Shown: one piece after another, positions 1-11,949 of the stretch
Layout: every line of letters begins with the position of its first letter
Numbering within the stretch: position 1 is the first letter of the stretch
Origin: Cacajao melanocephalus
Lineage: Eukaryota > Chordata > Mammalia > Primates > Pitheciidae
Direction of reading: 5' to 3'
DNA: 64,000 nt
Assembly (NCBI GenBank): GCA_963573385.1
Contig: CAUYLG010066031.1
Location: 51,687 to 115,686, forward strand
The notes under the pieces: generated by a model
What the model was told of the DNA's origin: nothing
What the model saw: only the letters and a program-made list of their open reading frames with translations
Database searches by the model: none
Position numbers and translations under genes: made by a program

Positions 1-894
1 CGAGTTCTCATAGTTGTAATGGGGAGATGAGCAATTCCAAGGTCAGCCTCATTCCAGCATCCTGCATCTTCAACCACACTAAAAGGCCTTGGCGTATTTC
101 CTCCTAAAAAAAAAAAAAAAAACTCCAAAAACGTTAACCTTGAGCCAGTGCTGATTGTTGCAAATCTTCTCTTAACACCCCAAAGATAAGCAAATTCTGT
201 TCCATTTACACAGAGTCCCAGGAACAGCTGAGTTGCTTGTATTTTTGTTTTCACAAAAGCTTTTGCTTTTGTTTAGCATGCTCATTTCTCTTGCTAAAAT
301 AAAAATAATTTCACTTGTCTGGCTGTTCTCAGTTTTTGCATTTATTTCATTTAATTCATGACTATTTATCTTACTGTAACAGAACCTGGGTTTTTAATTG
401 GCATTCCCTTATATAGGTTTATACTGCTCAAGATTGTTGCCTATTACTCTGCCCATGGGGCAGCTTTTATTTAAAAAGAATCAAATTAAATTGCTTCATA
501 AAATTACAGCATGTGCTCAGAAAAGTTTAAAAAAAATTCAGTGTGCCTGGACTTCATTTTTCATTAAGAACTGCATTCAGCAGACTTCCGGTTTCAAAAG
601 TTATGGAGTGGTACCCCCTAGTGGAAGATGCAGAGAAACTTTAGTTAACTAGCACTGTAAGCACCAGAGGCACAAAAAACAGAAGCGAGTTCTCTCCACT
701 CCTTGCTGTGGTGTGTTGGTTCTTTGTCACTAACTTTCTGCAAAACTGGTCAAAGAGAGGGTGAACTATGAGCACAGTTGGGTGGGTTGAGTTGCAGGGG
801 GCAGTATAAAGTGAAAAATGGGACTGAGATAGATAACAGTGGGTCTTCAACAGCAGAGGCATTAGGTGTGGGATGGCCAGATTAAAAGACAGTC
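1..894. other. Upstream flank, no recognised feature
   Basis: AT-rich, mostly single-copy-looking sequence with a short A-run near 105-121. Small ORFs here lack any recognisable domain. I see no exon, RNA gene or repeat I can name. Confidence 0.5.
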
Positions 895-1169
895 GGCAGG
901 GCACAGTGGTTCACACCTGTAATCCCAGCACTCTGGGGGGCCAAGGTGGGTGGATCACTTGAGGTCAGCCTAGCCAGTATGGCAAAACCCTGTCTACTAA
1001 AAATACAAAAATTAGCCAAGTGTAGTGGCACATGCCTGTGATCCCAGCTACTCAGGAAGTTGAGGCAAGAGAATCACTTGAACCTGGGAAGCAGAGGTGG
1101 CAGTGAGCTGAGATCACACCACTCAACTTCAGCCTGGGCAACAGTGCAAGACTCCATCTCAAAAAAAAA
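895..1169 (+). mobile_element. Alu SINE, sense
   Basis: Near-full Alu, from a degenerate GGCCGGGCGC start to the A-tail, with the GTAATCCCAGCA box and two monomers. No clear target-site duplication was found. Confidence 0.9.
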
Positions 1170-1365
1170 TGGATAAACCATCAAGGATAGGGTTAGACTT
1201 GAATTATGTGGGTATAGTTTGGCTGTAGGGGTTGTGCTTGGTGAGTTGGCAGGAGAGAGACCCCAGAATAGGCAGAAGACAAGTTAGGTGACAGAATAGA
1301 GACAGAGGGCAAGAAAGAGCTCTGTACTGGAAAGAAGAGAGGGGGCTGACTCAAAACTGAATTAG

Positions 1366-1660
1366 GGCTGCACCCAGTGGCTCATGCCTGTATTCCTAGC
1401 ACTTTAGGAGGCCAAGGTAGTTGGATCACTTGAGGCCAGGAGTTTGAGACCAGCCTGGCCAAAATAGCGAGACTCCATCTCTGCTAAAAATACAGAATTA
1501 GCCAGGCATAGTAGTGCATGCCTGTAATCCCAGGTACTCAGGAAGCCAAGGCATGAAAATTGCTTGAACCTGGGAGGTGGAGGTTGCAGTGAGCCAAGAT
1601 CATGCCACTGAGCTCCAGCCTGGGCAGCAGAGTGAGATTCTGTCTCAAGAAAAAAAAAAA
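1366..1660 (+). mobile_element. Alu SINE, sense, with TSD
   Basis: Full dimeric Alu. It is flanked by direct repeats of about 11 bp (aaaactgaatt at about 1354-1363 and 1658-1668), which marks a conventional L1-mediated insertion. Confidence 0.92.
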
Positions 1661-2217
1661 ACTGAATTGGACTGTCCAGTGTGGCCAGTGTGAGGGGCTT
1701 TATACCCAAGGGGAGGACTGGCAGAGGGAGGGGAACACCATGACAGTGTCTGTGGAGCCAGCCAATCTTTTGAGGCTAGAAGCCACCTCCTCTGCCACCC
1801 TCTGTCCCTGATGTAGTGAAACTGATTGGTTTGGGGAAGGCTTCACCTCAGTGATCTCAGACTGGCTTTACCCTTTGCATAGTGACTATTTCTATTTGAA
1901 ACTTTAGGAATTTCTTATGTATCAGTAAATAATTAAACATTTCAAAAATTTCAGAACGTTATCAGATTTTAAAATTGAATAAATATCTGTTGCTACATCA
2001 GAGCAAAGCCATATAGTCTAACAGCCATAAACTAGGGAGGGAGGGCTGACATCCTCTAGAAAACTGAAATCCCCAAAAAAGACATGCTTAGATGCCCTTC
2101 CCTGTGTGATATCATCAATAAGCCAAATACGCATACTCCTTACTTTCATTCCCCGCCCCCGCCAGAACCACCAGGAAAGAATTGTTTTTTTAAAAAAATT
2201 AAATGTTATTTGTTTGT

Positions 2218-2334
2218 AAAAGGAGAGTCTAGTTCTGTTGCTCAGGCTGGTCTTGAACTCCTGGGCTCAAGCGATCCTCCTTCCTCAGCCCCTCAAAGTG
2301 CTGGGATTACAGGCGTGAACTGTGGTGCCCAGCC
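2218..2334 (-). mobile_element. Alu left-monomer fragment, antisense
   Basis: About 115 bp matching the antisense left arm (ctcaggctggtcttgaact ... gtgctgggattacagg), ending at a degenerate GCCCAGCC. The right monomer is missing. Confidence 0.85.
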
Positions 2335-2571
2335 TGAATTAAACATACTTTCAATTCCATTACCTAGGTCACTGATTCAAATGCAAAAACACCTTGGCCC
2401 AGCACCCTGGGAACCTATATTTGTCATGTACACCGATCAATACTGACTTGTTAATATTCAATCTGGAGATCGTATACCCATGGAGGGCTGCAGGGGCCCC
2501 TGACTTTTTCTCTGGATAGTAACTCTGAATTTGCAGTGGCTGTGTTTACATTTTTAGTTTTCTTTCTGTAG

Positions 2572-3076
2572 GAAAAGTTTCGCGAGGATGGCTACATTGT
2601 GTCAACTTCTAAGTCAAAGTTTGGGAATCTTAATGGAACCAAGACTGTAGATAATACCAGGAAGTTCACTCAGAGCAGGCTCTCATGTGATGATAGGAGC
2701 TCTGGGAGCCACTCACCTACTGCAGCTTGATATTCCATCTGGCGATTCTCTTTGACCTTAATCGGAAATTTCTGGGATGCAAGGAACAGAAACTTATTCA
2801 AGTCAGCTTTAGTAAAGAGGTTGTCACATACCGAGGTGAGGGATGTCACAGAAGGAAGAACTGAGGGAAGCAGATCAGATCTGGCTGTCACAGGAACGGA
2901 ACACCATCAGGCAGCTCCCTTCTCTCTGCATTGTGTCTTGCCTCTGCTTCTCTCTGCAGCTCAGGCAAGCCATTTTCTTCAGCAAGGCTCTTGTTTCTGC
3001 ACCTCGAAATCTTGGCTTCTATGGCTTTTGGTTGTCACAGCTTTGACTCTGGCACCAGTGATATATCACCTTAAAG
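2572..3076. other. Unassigned dispersed-repeat-like block with a splice-acceptor-like start
   Basis: Pyrimidine-rich sequence ends in tttctttctgtag at 2571, followed by a 53-codon open frame to a TGA at 2728-2730. The stretch from about 2765 to 3060 resembles a dispersed repeat family whose copies start near 'gcaa..aacagaaac', but I cannot name it. There is no coding evidence beyond the open frame. Confidence 0.3.
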
Positions 3077-3079
3077 GTA

Positions 3080-3112
3080 ATACAGGCATGAGCCACCACA
3101 CCCTGCCCCACT
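3080..3112 (-). mobile_element. Orphan 33-bp Alu 5'-end fragment, antisense
   Basis: The segment tacaggcatgagccaccaca and the following bases match the antisense 5' end of Alu exactly where the consensus ends, with no other Alu sequence attached. It may be a deletion remnant. Confidence 0.5.
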
Positions 3113-3382
3113 TTTAAAACATGAGTGGATTAGCAAATGCCTTAATAAGAACATCTTTAAACCCAAGTCACATGTAAAGGAAGGGGACCAGCATGATTTG
3201 GATCTAGATCCAAAGAGGTCCAGATCAGGGAACTAAGCATGTATGGGCTGGGCATAAAAATATTGAGGTGAACAAAGTAACCATCTTCAGCATTCTTGAA
3301 AGACAAGAAGTGAGTTTTTTTCTGTATTATTCCAGAAAATGAACCTAGAATAAATGAGAGTCATTACCAAGGAAACTGCCAA

Positions 3383-3718
3383 GGCCAGATGTGGTGGCTC
3401 ACACCTGTAATCCCAGCACTTTGGGAGGCTGAGGCAAAAGGATTGCTTGAGTGCAAAAGTTTGAGACCACCCTGGGCAACATGGCGAAACCCTGTCTCTA
3501 CAAAAAATACCAAAATTAGTTAGGCATGGTGGCATGTGCCTGTGGTCCCAGCTACTCAGGAGGCTGAGGTGGGAGGATCACTTGGGTCCAGAAGGTGGAG
3601 GCTGCAGTGAGCTATGATCGTGCCACTGCACTGTCCTCTGAGGGGCAGCTTCCCAACATCCCATTCTCCTGTCCCTGGGCTTCTAAGAAACAGAGGGAGA
3701 CCCTGTTTCAAAAATAAA
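3383..3718 (+). mobile_element. Alu SINE, sense, with foreign 59-bp internal segment
   Basis: A dimeric Alu is intact up to gccactgcac near 3631. There the expected 'ctccagcctgggcaa' is replaced by 59 bp of non-Alu DNA (3632-3690). Alu sequence then resumes with cagagggagaccctg and the tail. The replacing segment also occurs at 4581-4636. Confidence 0.93.
3632..3690 (+). repeat. Templated insertion (copy A of local 59/56-bp duplication)
   Basis: Matches 4581-4636 at every aligned base apart from one 3-nt gap, in the same orientation and 950 bp away. Because it interrupts Alu sequence, this copy must be the derived one. Confidence 0.93.
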
Positions 3719-4022
3719 GTAAGTATTGAGGGTGGCTTTAAACTACACAATAGAACAACATACAAAAAAAATACTTCGCAGTATAAGGGTGAAGGCAGAG
3801 GGACTATATTTTGTAAAACAGAATGGAGCTGAGTGAGAAGCTGGTTTGTGAAGCGCCTTTCATGAAATCCCGAGGCCTGGGTGGAGGTAGTCTGCAGGGC
3901 TGTCTCTTAGGTTTCCGAGTGGCCAAGAAGGGAAAGGATAAGCTATTGCATCTATGAGAGAAAAGAAGCCATTAGTTCAGAAGAACTTTAAAGATCTCTG
4001 CCTCAAAGAAAAGAAAAAGTGT

Positions 4023-4412
<390 letters not shown>

Positions 4413-4580
4413 TCAGTTAGTTCCTAGGATTGTTTCTTGTAACATCTGCCAGAGTGAGATAGAATGGTACTCGGTCCAGGCACAATTCAGAGGCCCCATG
4501 ATCCAGTCTGGGTGTGCCATTCTGTGGGTCTCTGCCCTGATGTCTACGATGGGTTAAAGGACCTAGCAGTGTTTCCAGGA

Positions 4581-4636
4581 TGTCCTCTGAGGGGCAGCTT
4601 CCCAACATCCCATCCTGTCCCTGGGCTTCTAAGAAA
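4581..4636 (+). repeat. Donor copy (copy B) of the local 56-bp segment
   Basis: Lies in non-Alu sequence continuous on both sides, so it is the likely template for the segment inside the Alu at 3632-3690. Confidence 0.88.
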
Positions 4637-4784
4637 GACAAGGTTTGAAGAAAGATTCTCTGGTTTTAAAAGTTTGAAACCTACTGACCTAAAACAAATG
4701 AGTGCATTGCTGTCCTGCACATAATTCTCTGCAAATATTGCTCATTTCCCAAAGTTCAGTAGTTAAGGAGCAGCAGTGAGTTAC

Positions 4785-4852
4785 AAGATTAAACATCCTC
4801 CAGTTAAAAGGGTTGCTAAAAAAAAAAAAAAAAAAAAAAGATTACACATCCT
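4785..4852 (+). mobile_element. Micro-retroinsertion: 18-bp insert plus poly-A between direct repeats
   Basis: aagattaaacatcct (4785-4799) and aagattacacatcct (4838-4852) flank an 18-bp unique insert (4800-4817) followed by about 22 A residues. One mismatch separates the two 15-bp repeats. This is the signature of target-primed reverse transcription of an extremely truncated RNA. Confidence 0.55.
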
Positions 4853-5858
4853 GATAAATTCCTGGCACACAGAGCATCCGTGTTGCCAGTTAAATGCAGA
4901 GCCATATGTTTTAATAAGCCAGAAAGCTAGGAAGGGATTGACAACTTCTTATTAAAACTGAGGTACAAAGCAAGGACATATGGTGGACAGAAGGCCACTG
5001 CACCCCAGCTTGGAGGTGGGCTAAGAAAGCACTGTCTGCCTGTGCTCAGATTCTCCTTAAGAAATAATTTAGTGTTTGCTCTAACAAGACAATATACTGA
5101 GTATAGCCTCAGTGACTTTAGCCTGAAAAAAATTTTAATTTCTTATAACCCAATGTCTATTTTGTGCATAAACAAATCTCAGTAAGACCCTTATAGAATA
5201 TGTAGCTTTTTATGCTGAGAAAAGTATATGCATACATTTAAAAATATATATACATTAGAAAGTTGGTTTTGGATTTAGAGCAACTGGTCCTTCTTTGTGA
5301 TAATAATGGCTAAGATCAATGATCTATTTATTAATGCCCTCTGGTTCTTGCACTGATGAAACAGAGAAAGGCCTCTGTATTCCTTGTAATTGTAGTCAAT
5401 ACTGTATCTAAACCTCAGTGTGGACTGTTACTCTTGACCTTGAAACACAGTGGTATTAAGTGCAGGTTATAAGCTTTTGTGGCTGAGGGTGGGAGTGGGG
5501 ATGGGGAATCAATACTGAGCTTGCGTATCTTGGGCTATAACTGATTTCAGTCCTCTGAGTCAAAGATATAGAAAGGTCAATAAAAACTGCAAGCACTCTT
5601 ATGTTTTTCTTATCAGATTGCTCCACAAAATTGATAAAGAATTTAAGAATGATCAGTGGTGAAACAGCTGGGCCTCTAGAACCTTGTGTAGAACATTGGC
5701 CCAGGAGTCCCAGAACTCACATTGTATTAATCAGGGAAGTGGCATGTATTTTAGATGATCCACCTAGTAAATTAGGAGGAGATTTAAAAAATTACCCTTG
5801 GGAAAAATGAGACGGACCAAACTCTGGTCCAATCAACAAGGAAAATTTTCTCATTAAA
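4853..5858. other. Flanking DNA without recognised repeats
   Basis: AT-rich sequence with an open frame of 69 codons at 5601-5810. After its stop, the same frame stays open across the TSD of the next Alu. I do not recognise the product; an old retrocopy or ERV relic is possible but unproven. Confidence 0.35.
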
Positions 5859-5870
5859 AATACCACCAAG

Positions 5871-6317
5871 GGCTAGGCATGGTGGTTTATGCTTGTAATC
5901 CCAGCATTTTAGGAGGCTGAGATGGGAGGATCACTTGAGCCCAGGAGTTCAATACCAGCCTGGGAAACATAAGGAAACCCTGTCTCTACAAAAAAAAAAA
6001 AAAAAAAAAAATTAATTAGCTGTGTGTGGTGTGCATACCTGTGGTCCTAGCTACTAGGAAGGCTGAGGTGAGAGGATTGCTTGAGCCCAGGAGGTCATGG
6101 CTGTCGTGAGCTGTGATCACACCACTGCACTCCAGCCTGGACAGTGAGACCTTGTCTCAAAAAAAGACAAAACAAAACCGCTAAGCTGGGTGATGTGGCT
6201 TGCACCTGTAATTTCAGCTGCTAAGGAGGCCGAGGCAGGAGTATCACTTGAGGCTAGGAGTTTGAGACAAGCCTGGGCAATGTTGTAAGACCCCTGTCTC
6301 TAAAACGCAGATAGAAT
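5871..6317 (+). mobile_element. Trimeric Alu (left-right-left) with 12-bp TSD
   Basis: A dimeric Alu with its A-tail near 6165 is followed directly by a third, left-type monomer (about 6182-6303). One perfect 12-bp direct repeat, aataccaccaag, lies at 5859-5870 and 6318-6329, outside the whole three-monomer block. Confidence 0.8.
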
Positions 6318-6390
6318 AATACCACCAAGAAGGGATCTTCCCAGGTGATGATTCAAAGCCAGGTGATGATTCAACCTTTGTTTTAAGAGT

Positions 6391-6468
6391 TCCGTGGGAA
6401 TAGTGTATATGCACCAAGGGCCCTATGTAATATAGTGGCACATGATTAAAGAGTGAAAGTGGTAAGTT
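6391..6468 (+). repeat. Copy 1 of an unidentified 78-bp repeat
   Basis: Aligns without gaps to 10180-10257, 63 of 78 positions identical by hand count, same strand. Its first 23 bp differ at only one base. The family is not recognised. A short tandem repeat of aggtgatgattcaa lies just upstream. Confidence 0.6.
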
Positions 6469-6469
6469 A

Positions 6470-7263
6470 TAATATTACTAAAACATAAGCTAACCTTCAT
6501 TAACCTCCAAAGAGGGTAACAAGAGAGGTACAGGTGGATGCCAACTGTCTGTCAGGGCAAAACCCTAAAATGCCTGACTGACTACAACTGCATTGACAGA
6601 TGGACCCTCCACCTTCACAGAGGGCCTGTCAGCTGGTGCCAGAAGCAGCACCTGACTACCAGTAGGCCCTTTAACCTCATCTCAAATGACCATGGCAGGG
6701 GCAACACACTAGAGCTTAGATGTCGGGTGGGCTAGGCAGCAAGTGTGACAGAAATGAAGAACAGACTTCTGAAGGAGTGGTCTCAGGTCTTCCAGAAGCA
6801 GAGAAAGAACTTCCCATTGTCCTCTCCCCTGAAGGTCCACACAGACCACCTCTGGCTGACCTTACTTCCAAATAGATATGGAATCTTATCCCAGCACTAA
6901 AATGATGGCATTTCCTCTGCCAAGCTTGTGCAAACAGAATACTCAACCAGAGACCGAATCACTCAGTTCCCAAAACACCTGAAGATTTTTTTTAATTGTT
7001 AAAAATCAGAGCTCTTTATTAGAAGCAATCTGTGGATGATAATAAATCTACTCTTAGAGTTTTATTTACCTAGAGTTTTAAAATGTGCTAAATAATAGAA
7101 GGTACTGCCAGCACTATCTCTGACCAATCTGCAAATTTAGAGCAGTCAGCCTCTGCTTGCAAACTGAAAAGTTAGTTTCCAAGACAGCACCTGTGGTCTG
7201 AACTTCAGTACTTCTCCAAGGAAAATCTTACCAGGAAATCTTTGCCTCAGAATCTGGCTGTTA
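6470..7263. other. Flanking DNA, no recognised feature
   Basis: Mixed-composition sequence with short ORFs on both strands and no convincing repeat or gene. Part may belong to the same unknown element as 6391-6468. Confidence 0.4.
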
Positions 7264-7275
7264 ACAGAGTGGATA

Positions 7276-7588
<313 letters not shown>

Positions 7589-8264
7589 TCACCAAGCTCT
7601 TTAAAGGTAATAATATGTTTATATTGAGTTTTACACTTTACATGTTCCAAGGTGGCCATTTTCATTGCACATGTCATCCCACTAACCTGGCTACACTTAT
7701 TTGTTTTTGATGCCTGATGTTCAGGTCAGTCAAATTGCCTGCCTCTCTCAGGCAGTGTGCACTCCACCTCCAGAGATGTGAGATTTAGCAGAGACGCTAG
7801 TTAGATGTTGTTTGAAGTTTTAGATTTTTAATTAAATTTCATGTTGATTTAGGATCATAATTCCCATTTATTAATATTGTTTATGTTCTGATTCTTTATA
7901 TCTTGTATATTAGCCTTGTGTCACCCAAGCATGTGATCAATATATCCCTTCATCCAAGTCATGTATAAAAATCTTAACTCTGGTGGTAGATTTATTGATG
8001 GAATATAAGATGAGCATTGAATATGTTGTTGCAGACCTGTTTATTGTCATAATAAGATATCAATGTACATTGAAGACTGAATAAAAAGTCATTGAATATT
8101 ATGCATTTTAAAAATTCTATTGCTGTTACGAATGTGTTTGAACATATATAAACATGAAAAAGTCTCCTGCAAAGAGATGCAACCCCTCAGAAGTCATATC
8201 AGTATGTATCTCTGAGTTGTCAGGCTACCAGTAATTATTTGCTTTCTTTTTAATTCCTATACCT

Positions 8265-8557
8265 ATGGTTTTTTGTTGTTGTTTTTGAGACAGTCTTGCT
8301 CTATTGCCCAGGCTGGACTGCAGTGATGCGATCTTGGCTCACTGCAACCTGCCCCTCCCAGGTTCAAGCCATTCTCATGCTTCAGCCTCCTGAGTATCTG
8401 GGACATGCACCACCACTCCTGGCTAACCTTTTGTAGTTTTACTAGAGACAGGTTTTGCCATGTTGGCCAGGCTGATCTCGAACTCTTGGCCTCAAGTGAT
8501 CTGCCTCCCTCGGCCTCCCAAAGTGCTGTGATTACAGGCGTGAGCCGCCATGCCTGT
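8265..8557 (-). mobile_element. Alu SINE, antisense
   Basis: Begins with a T-rich (ttgttgtttttgag) tail complement and ends at a degenerate GCCATGCCTGTC. It is dimeric, with small internal losses. Confidence 0.92.
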
Positions 8558-8714
8558 CTCCTGTACCGGTCTTGTAAAAAATAATTTAATTGACAGGCAG
8601 TTGTTTTATAAACAAAGAACATGAAAAAGGAGTCTGTATTTTAAAAAAAAAATTCAAAAGAAAAAATATAAAAGAGAGTCCTGTGGTCTCTAAAGAACTT
8701 CCAGGTCTGAAAGA

Positions 8715-8820
8715 CTGGTTTCAGACTGCGATGTTGCACACAATTACTGGAAAAGATTTTTAAAAACATCTCCCCTGGGAGAGTCACCAGGTGATACTGA
8801 TGTTGTCAGTCCCTGGCCAG
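8715..8820 (+). mobile_element. Possible MER5-like hAT fragment
   Basis: Contains a run resembling 'aattactgg...' and 'caccaggtgatactgatgtt', typical of MER5-group nonautonomous hAT elements, but heavily decayed. Confidence 0.3.
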
Positions 8821-9344
8821 CTAAAGGACAGAGCCACGTAACTTAGCTATTGACACACCCAACTCCTCTGCCTCTTACCAAATGTGGGACCTCAGGTTAC
8901 TTGAATTTAAGAAAAAAAATATTTTTTTCTCCTGAGCAGCAACAGGGAATATCAACATCAATCCTGAAGGATGGTAGTGAGGCTTAGTGGAGTAATGCCT
9001 AATCCAGTGTCTGGCACACAGTAAAGCCGGATAAGCGATACAATGGTCTCCACAGCATCTAGTTCACTGTTCTCAACCTTATCCGTAGGTCATTCTATAC
9101 CACAGGTCTTCCCTCTCCATTTGCAACATATTCTAGACCAAGAGGAAGTAAAGAAAGCAATGGCTTAGTATGGATGTTACTGTTGCCACCAATTTGTGAA
9201 TATCATTGTTTCTAATGCTCTCCACATAAAGTGATAAACCCCTGATAAACAACTATTTTCACCCTTTTGTTTAAACCCCTTGCTTCTTTTCTTGTGGCTT
9301 TCCCATTATGGTGGAAACCCCCCTTACAATTCAGGTAAGCCTAG

Positions 9345-9470
9345 TTCATTCAGGAAACATTTGCAGTTGTGCCTGAAGCAATCTGCTAGGGATTGATAGG
9401 ATCTTCATTCCCCAAAGAACTTGAAGCCAAGTGAAAAGACAAATCAGTCAAATACCAGTTTCCACATCAT
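9345..9470 (-). mobile_element. L2 LINE 3' end, antisense (decayed)
   Basis: The segment running from 'ttcattcaggaaacatttgc' through a degenerate 'tgcctgaagc...gatagg' follows the reverse complement of the L2 3' terminus. Confidence 0.4.
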
Positions 9471-10179
9471 AACATTTTAGAGGAATTTTTGTTTTTTTGA
9501 ATATCCCACTTGCTGGGAGAGAGTAAAAGAGTAAACTTAATTTTTAAAATTCCTTTTTCAAATAGAGCATGATATTTAAAAAGCAATTCTTACGGGGGAA
9601 TTATCAATTTTGTACAGAATATGGTCCAAACAACTTCAGAAGGGCTGAGATCGAAGAAACTTAATCTTGAAGAGGTCACAGAGCTGTGAGGCATTGTCTG
9701 GGAGGCATTGTTCTTGGGGTAGCAAGCTTGGCAGCTCCTCCGGGGGATCGGCTAAGCTGACACACAGCCCTCCTCCTCCCATCCCTTCTCCATGTGTGCT
9801 GTATCACTTCCACACTTATGCCCCAGAGTTGGGTGGCAGTGTGAGCAATGGAAAATTATTTTGACCCCAGAGCTGAGCTGTGAAGGTCATGCCCCTGGGT
9901 GCATCTTTCCAAAATAGAACCAATGGATCTCAGCGCAGCTTCACTTTCTTTCTCTAAAGTCCAAGATACATTCAGTAGCCCCATAATCTCCTCAGTCTTG
10001 AAGGGCTGCAGGGAAAATGGTTAGAATAATTATTTTCCATGCGGAAGACTGGCCATTTGCTAAACTTGTAGACACCAAGGTAATATCCTTGTATATATCT
10101 CCCTAATTTTATCCCTGCTTTAAAAAGTTATCCTAGTTGAACAAATTATTTCATCCAAGGTATTTCTAATGATTTTGTT
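9471..10179. other. Flanking DNA, no recognised feature
   Basis: Includes a short GC-richer patch near 9700-9790 with a 65-codon ORF that I reject as a gene. Otherwise plain non-coding sequence. Confidence 0.4.
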
Positions 10180-10257
10180 TCTGTGGGAATAGTGTATATG
10201 CATGAAGAACGCTGTGTATTATAGTTTCAGACGATTGAAGAGTGAAAGTAGAAAGTT
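10180..10257 (+). repeat. Copy 2 of the unidentified 78-bp repeat
   Basis: Ungapped partner of 6391-6468, same strand, 3.8 kb apart. The copy at 6391 carries gtaagt near its right end where this one reads gaaagt. Confidence 0.6.
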
Positions 10258-10908
10258 GCAAACTGCATATAAGATACGGTTTCAGGTATGTCTTGAATTA
10301 TTTTAATTTAAAATGTGATCTGTAGTTATCTATGCAATACGATCATTTGTAACTTATATGATTGTAACTCGCATGACAAAGACTAAGGCAAAGATAAAAT
10401 TTTTGTAGGCAAGAGGAGTTAACTATGCAATTTTGAAGCTCGTAGTGTATTAGATTTTACTATTTTTTTAAATTATTATTTCAGTTCTGATTCTTTCTTC
10501 CCCTTTTCGTTTATGGTTTGTGACCATTAGATGGCACTGTGCATTTCAAATATGGAAAGCACTTCAAATTCAAATGCTAGGCTATGTAGAAGAAAGTAAC
10601 ATGACTAGTTAATATTTTCATGCTATGGTTTCAGTGAGGGTAGAAACATTTTATTTTTCATATAAAATTTGCCAGTGTTATAGTTTATTAAGGAGAAATC
10701 TGGAATATAATTCCACAGTTGCATATGAAACTTACCTTGTATACAGAAACTGTTCCTTTCTATATGACACAGGAATAATGCCTCTCAAACTTAGACCTGG
10801 GCCTGGGGCTCCTGAGTCCAATGAGAGAATACAGCTCCTTCACCTCCACTTCAGAGCATTGTGCTGCTGATTTTTTAAGAATGTTGGTGAACTTGTATTT
10901 GTCTGCTG

Positions 10909-11238
10909 CAGTGGTCGCCAATGTTTTGGGCACTAGGAACTGGTTTCGTGGAAAACAATTTTTTCATGGAAGGGGTGGGAGATGGCTTCAGGATGAAACT
11001 ATTCTACTTCAGATAATCAGATATTAGATTCTCATAAGGAATGTGCAACCTAGATCCCTTGAATGTGCAGTTCACAATAAGGTTTGTGCTCTATAAGCAT
11101 GCAGTGCTGCCACTGATCTGCCGGAGGTGGAGTTCAGGGGGTAACACTTGCTCACCCACCGCTCACCTCCTGCTGTGTGGCTGGGTTCCTAACACACGGG
11201 ACTGTTACCTGTCCGTGGCCTGGGGGTTGGGGACCCCG
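10909..11238 (-). mobile_element. MER1-type nonautonomous hAT (Charlie) DNA transposon
   Basis: A 330-bp element with terminal inverted repeats (CAGTGGTCGCCAA start, TTGGGGACCCCG end) and the internal 'ttagattctcataagga' segment of the MER1 group. An 8-bp TSD is visible as gtctgctg (10901-10908) and gtctagtg (11239-11246); the latter fits the NTCTAGAN preference of hAT-Charlie. Orientation follows the usual MER1B consensus. It encodes no transposase. Confidence 0.85.
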
Positions 11239-11290
11239 GTCTAGTGTATTCTCTCATTGGTAGGTCCTTATCACCAAAGCATTTACTTAC

Positions 11291-11351
11291 AAATAGGATG
11301 CAAATTCATTTACAAATTACAAATCACCTGAGGTGCTAGTCTTAGCTCTAG
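11291..11351 (+). repeat. Left copy of a 61-bp local direct repeat
   Basis: Matches 11950-12010 at 56 of 61 positions by hand count; all five differences are transitions. Same orientation, 598 bp between copies. Confidence 0.9.
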
Positions 11352-11429
11352 AAAAGAATAAAATTAATTGGCTTTCAATCCCAGGAGCTAGCTTTATTAC
11401 TCTCATTTTTGATCAGCTAATGGAAGATG

Positions 11430-11870
11430 ATGTTACTGACAATTCATCCCCAGACTTCATCCCCCCATAGCACAGGTCTTGATTCGCCAACATTCTCCTT
11501 GTTCCCCTTAATCTCCAGCCTTCTCTCCAGCTGTACACCCCCTTCACCCAGAGCTCTGCCTGAGGTCTCATGTCATCTCCTTCTACAGCTCCCCTGGGAG
11601 CAGTCTCACCTGTGCCCAGGACTCCAATTCCTCGAGGGTGTTAACATTTCCTACTCTGTATCTTCAGTTTATGTAGCTACTTCTTCTGCTTGGATATCTT
11701 CAGGCACTTCTAAACTTAACTCATCCAAAATGGTACTCACTATGCCCAACTTCAAACTTACTGTTCCCTCTCTTGGGGAATGCTGCCATCATCAGCGACA
11801 TGCCCCATGCAGAGATCTGAGAGTCAGGCTCAACCCTCTCTTGCTCTCATTCCTCATCTTGCCCAGGAGT
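11430..11870 (+). mobile_element. L2 LINE ORF2-region fragment, sense
   Basis: The part around 'ggatatcttcaggcacttct' and 'aacttaactcatccaaaatg' follows the L2 region downstream of the reverse transcriptase. It explains the 170-codon open frame here, which is not a host gene. Confidence 0.6.
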
Positions 11871-11949
11871 GAGGGGAGAAGCCAGGATTTGGAACCAGGA
11901 AATCCAGCTCCACATCAGGATCCCTTATCTACAACATGATAGAGAAAAC

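Noticed and set aside
11427..11939. 170-codon plus-strand ORF as a host gene
   Set aside because: It overlaps an L2-derived segment, has no domain, and low-constraint composition. Chance open frame in a repeat.
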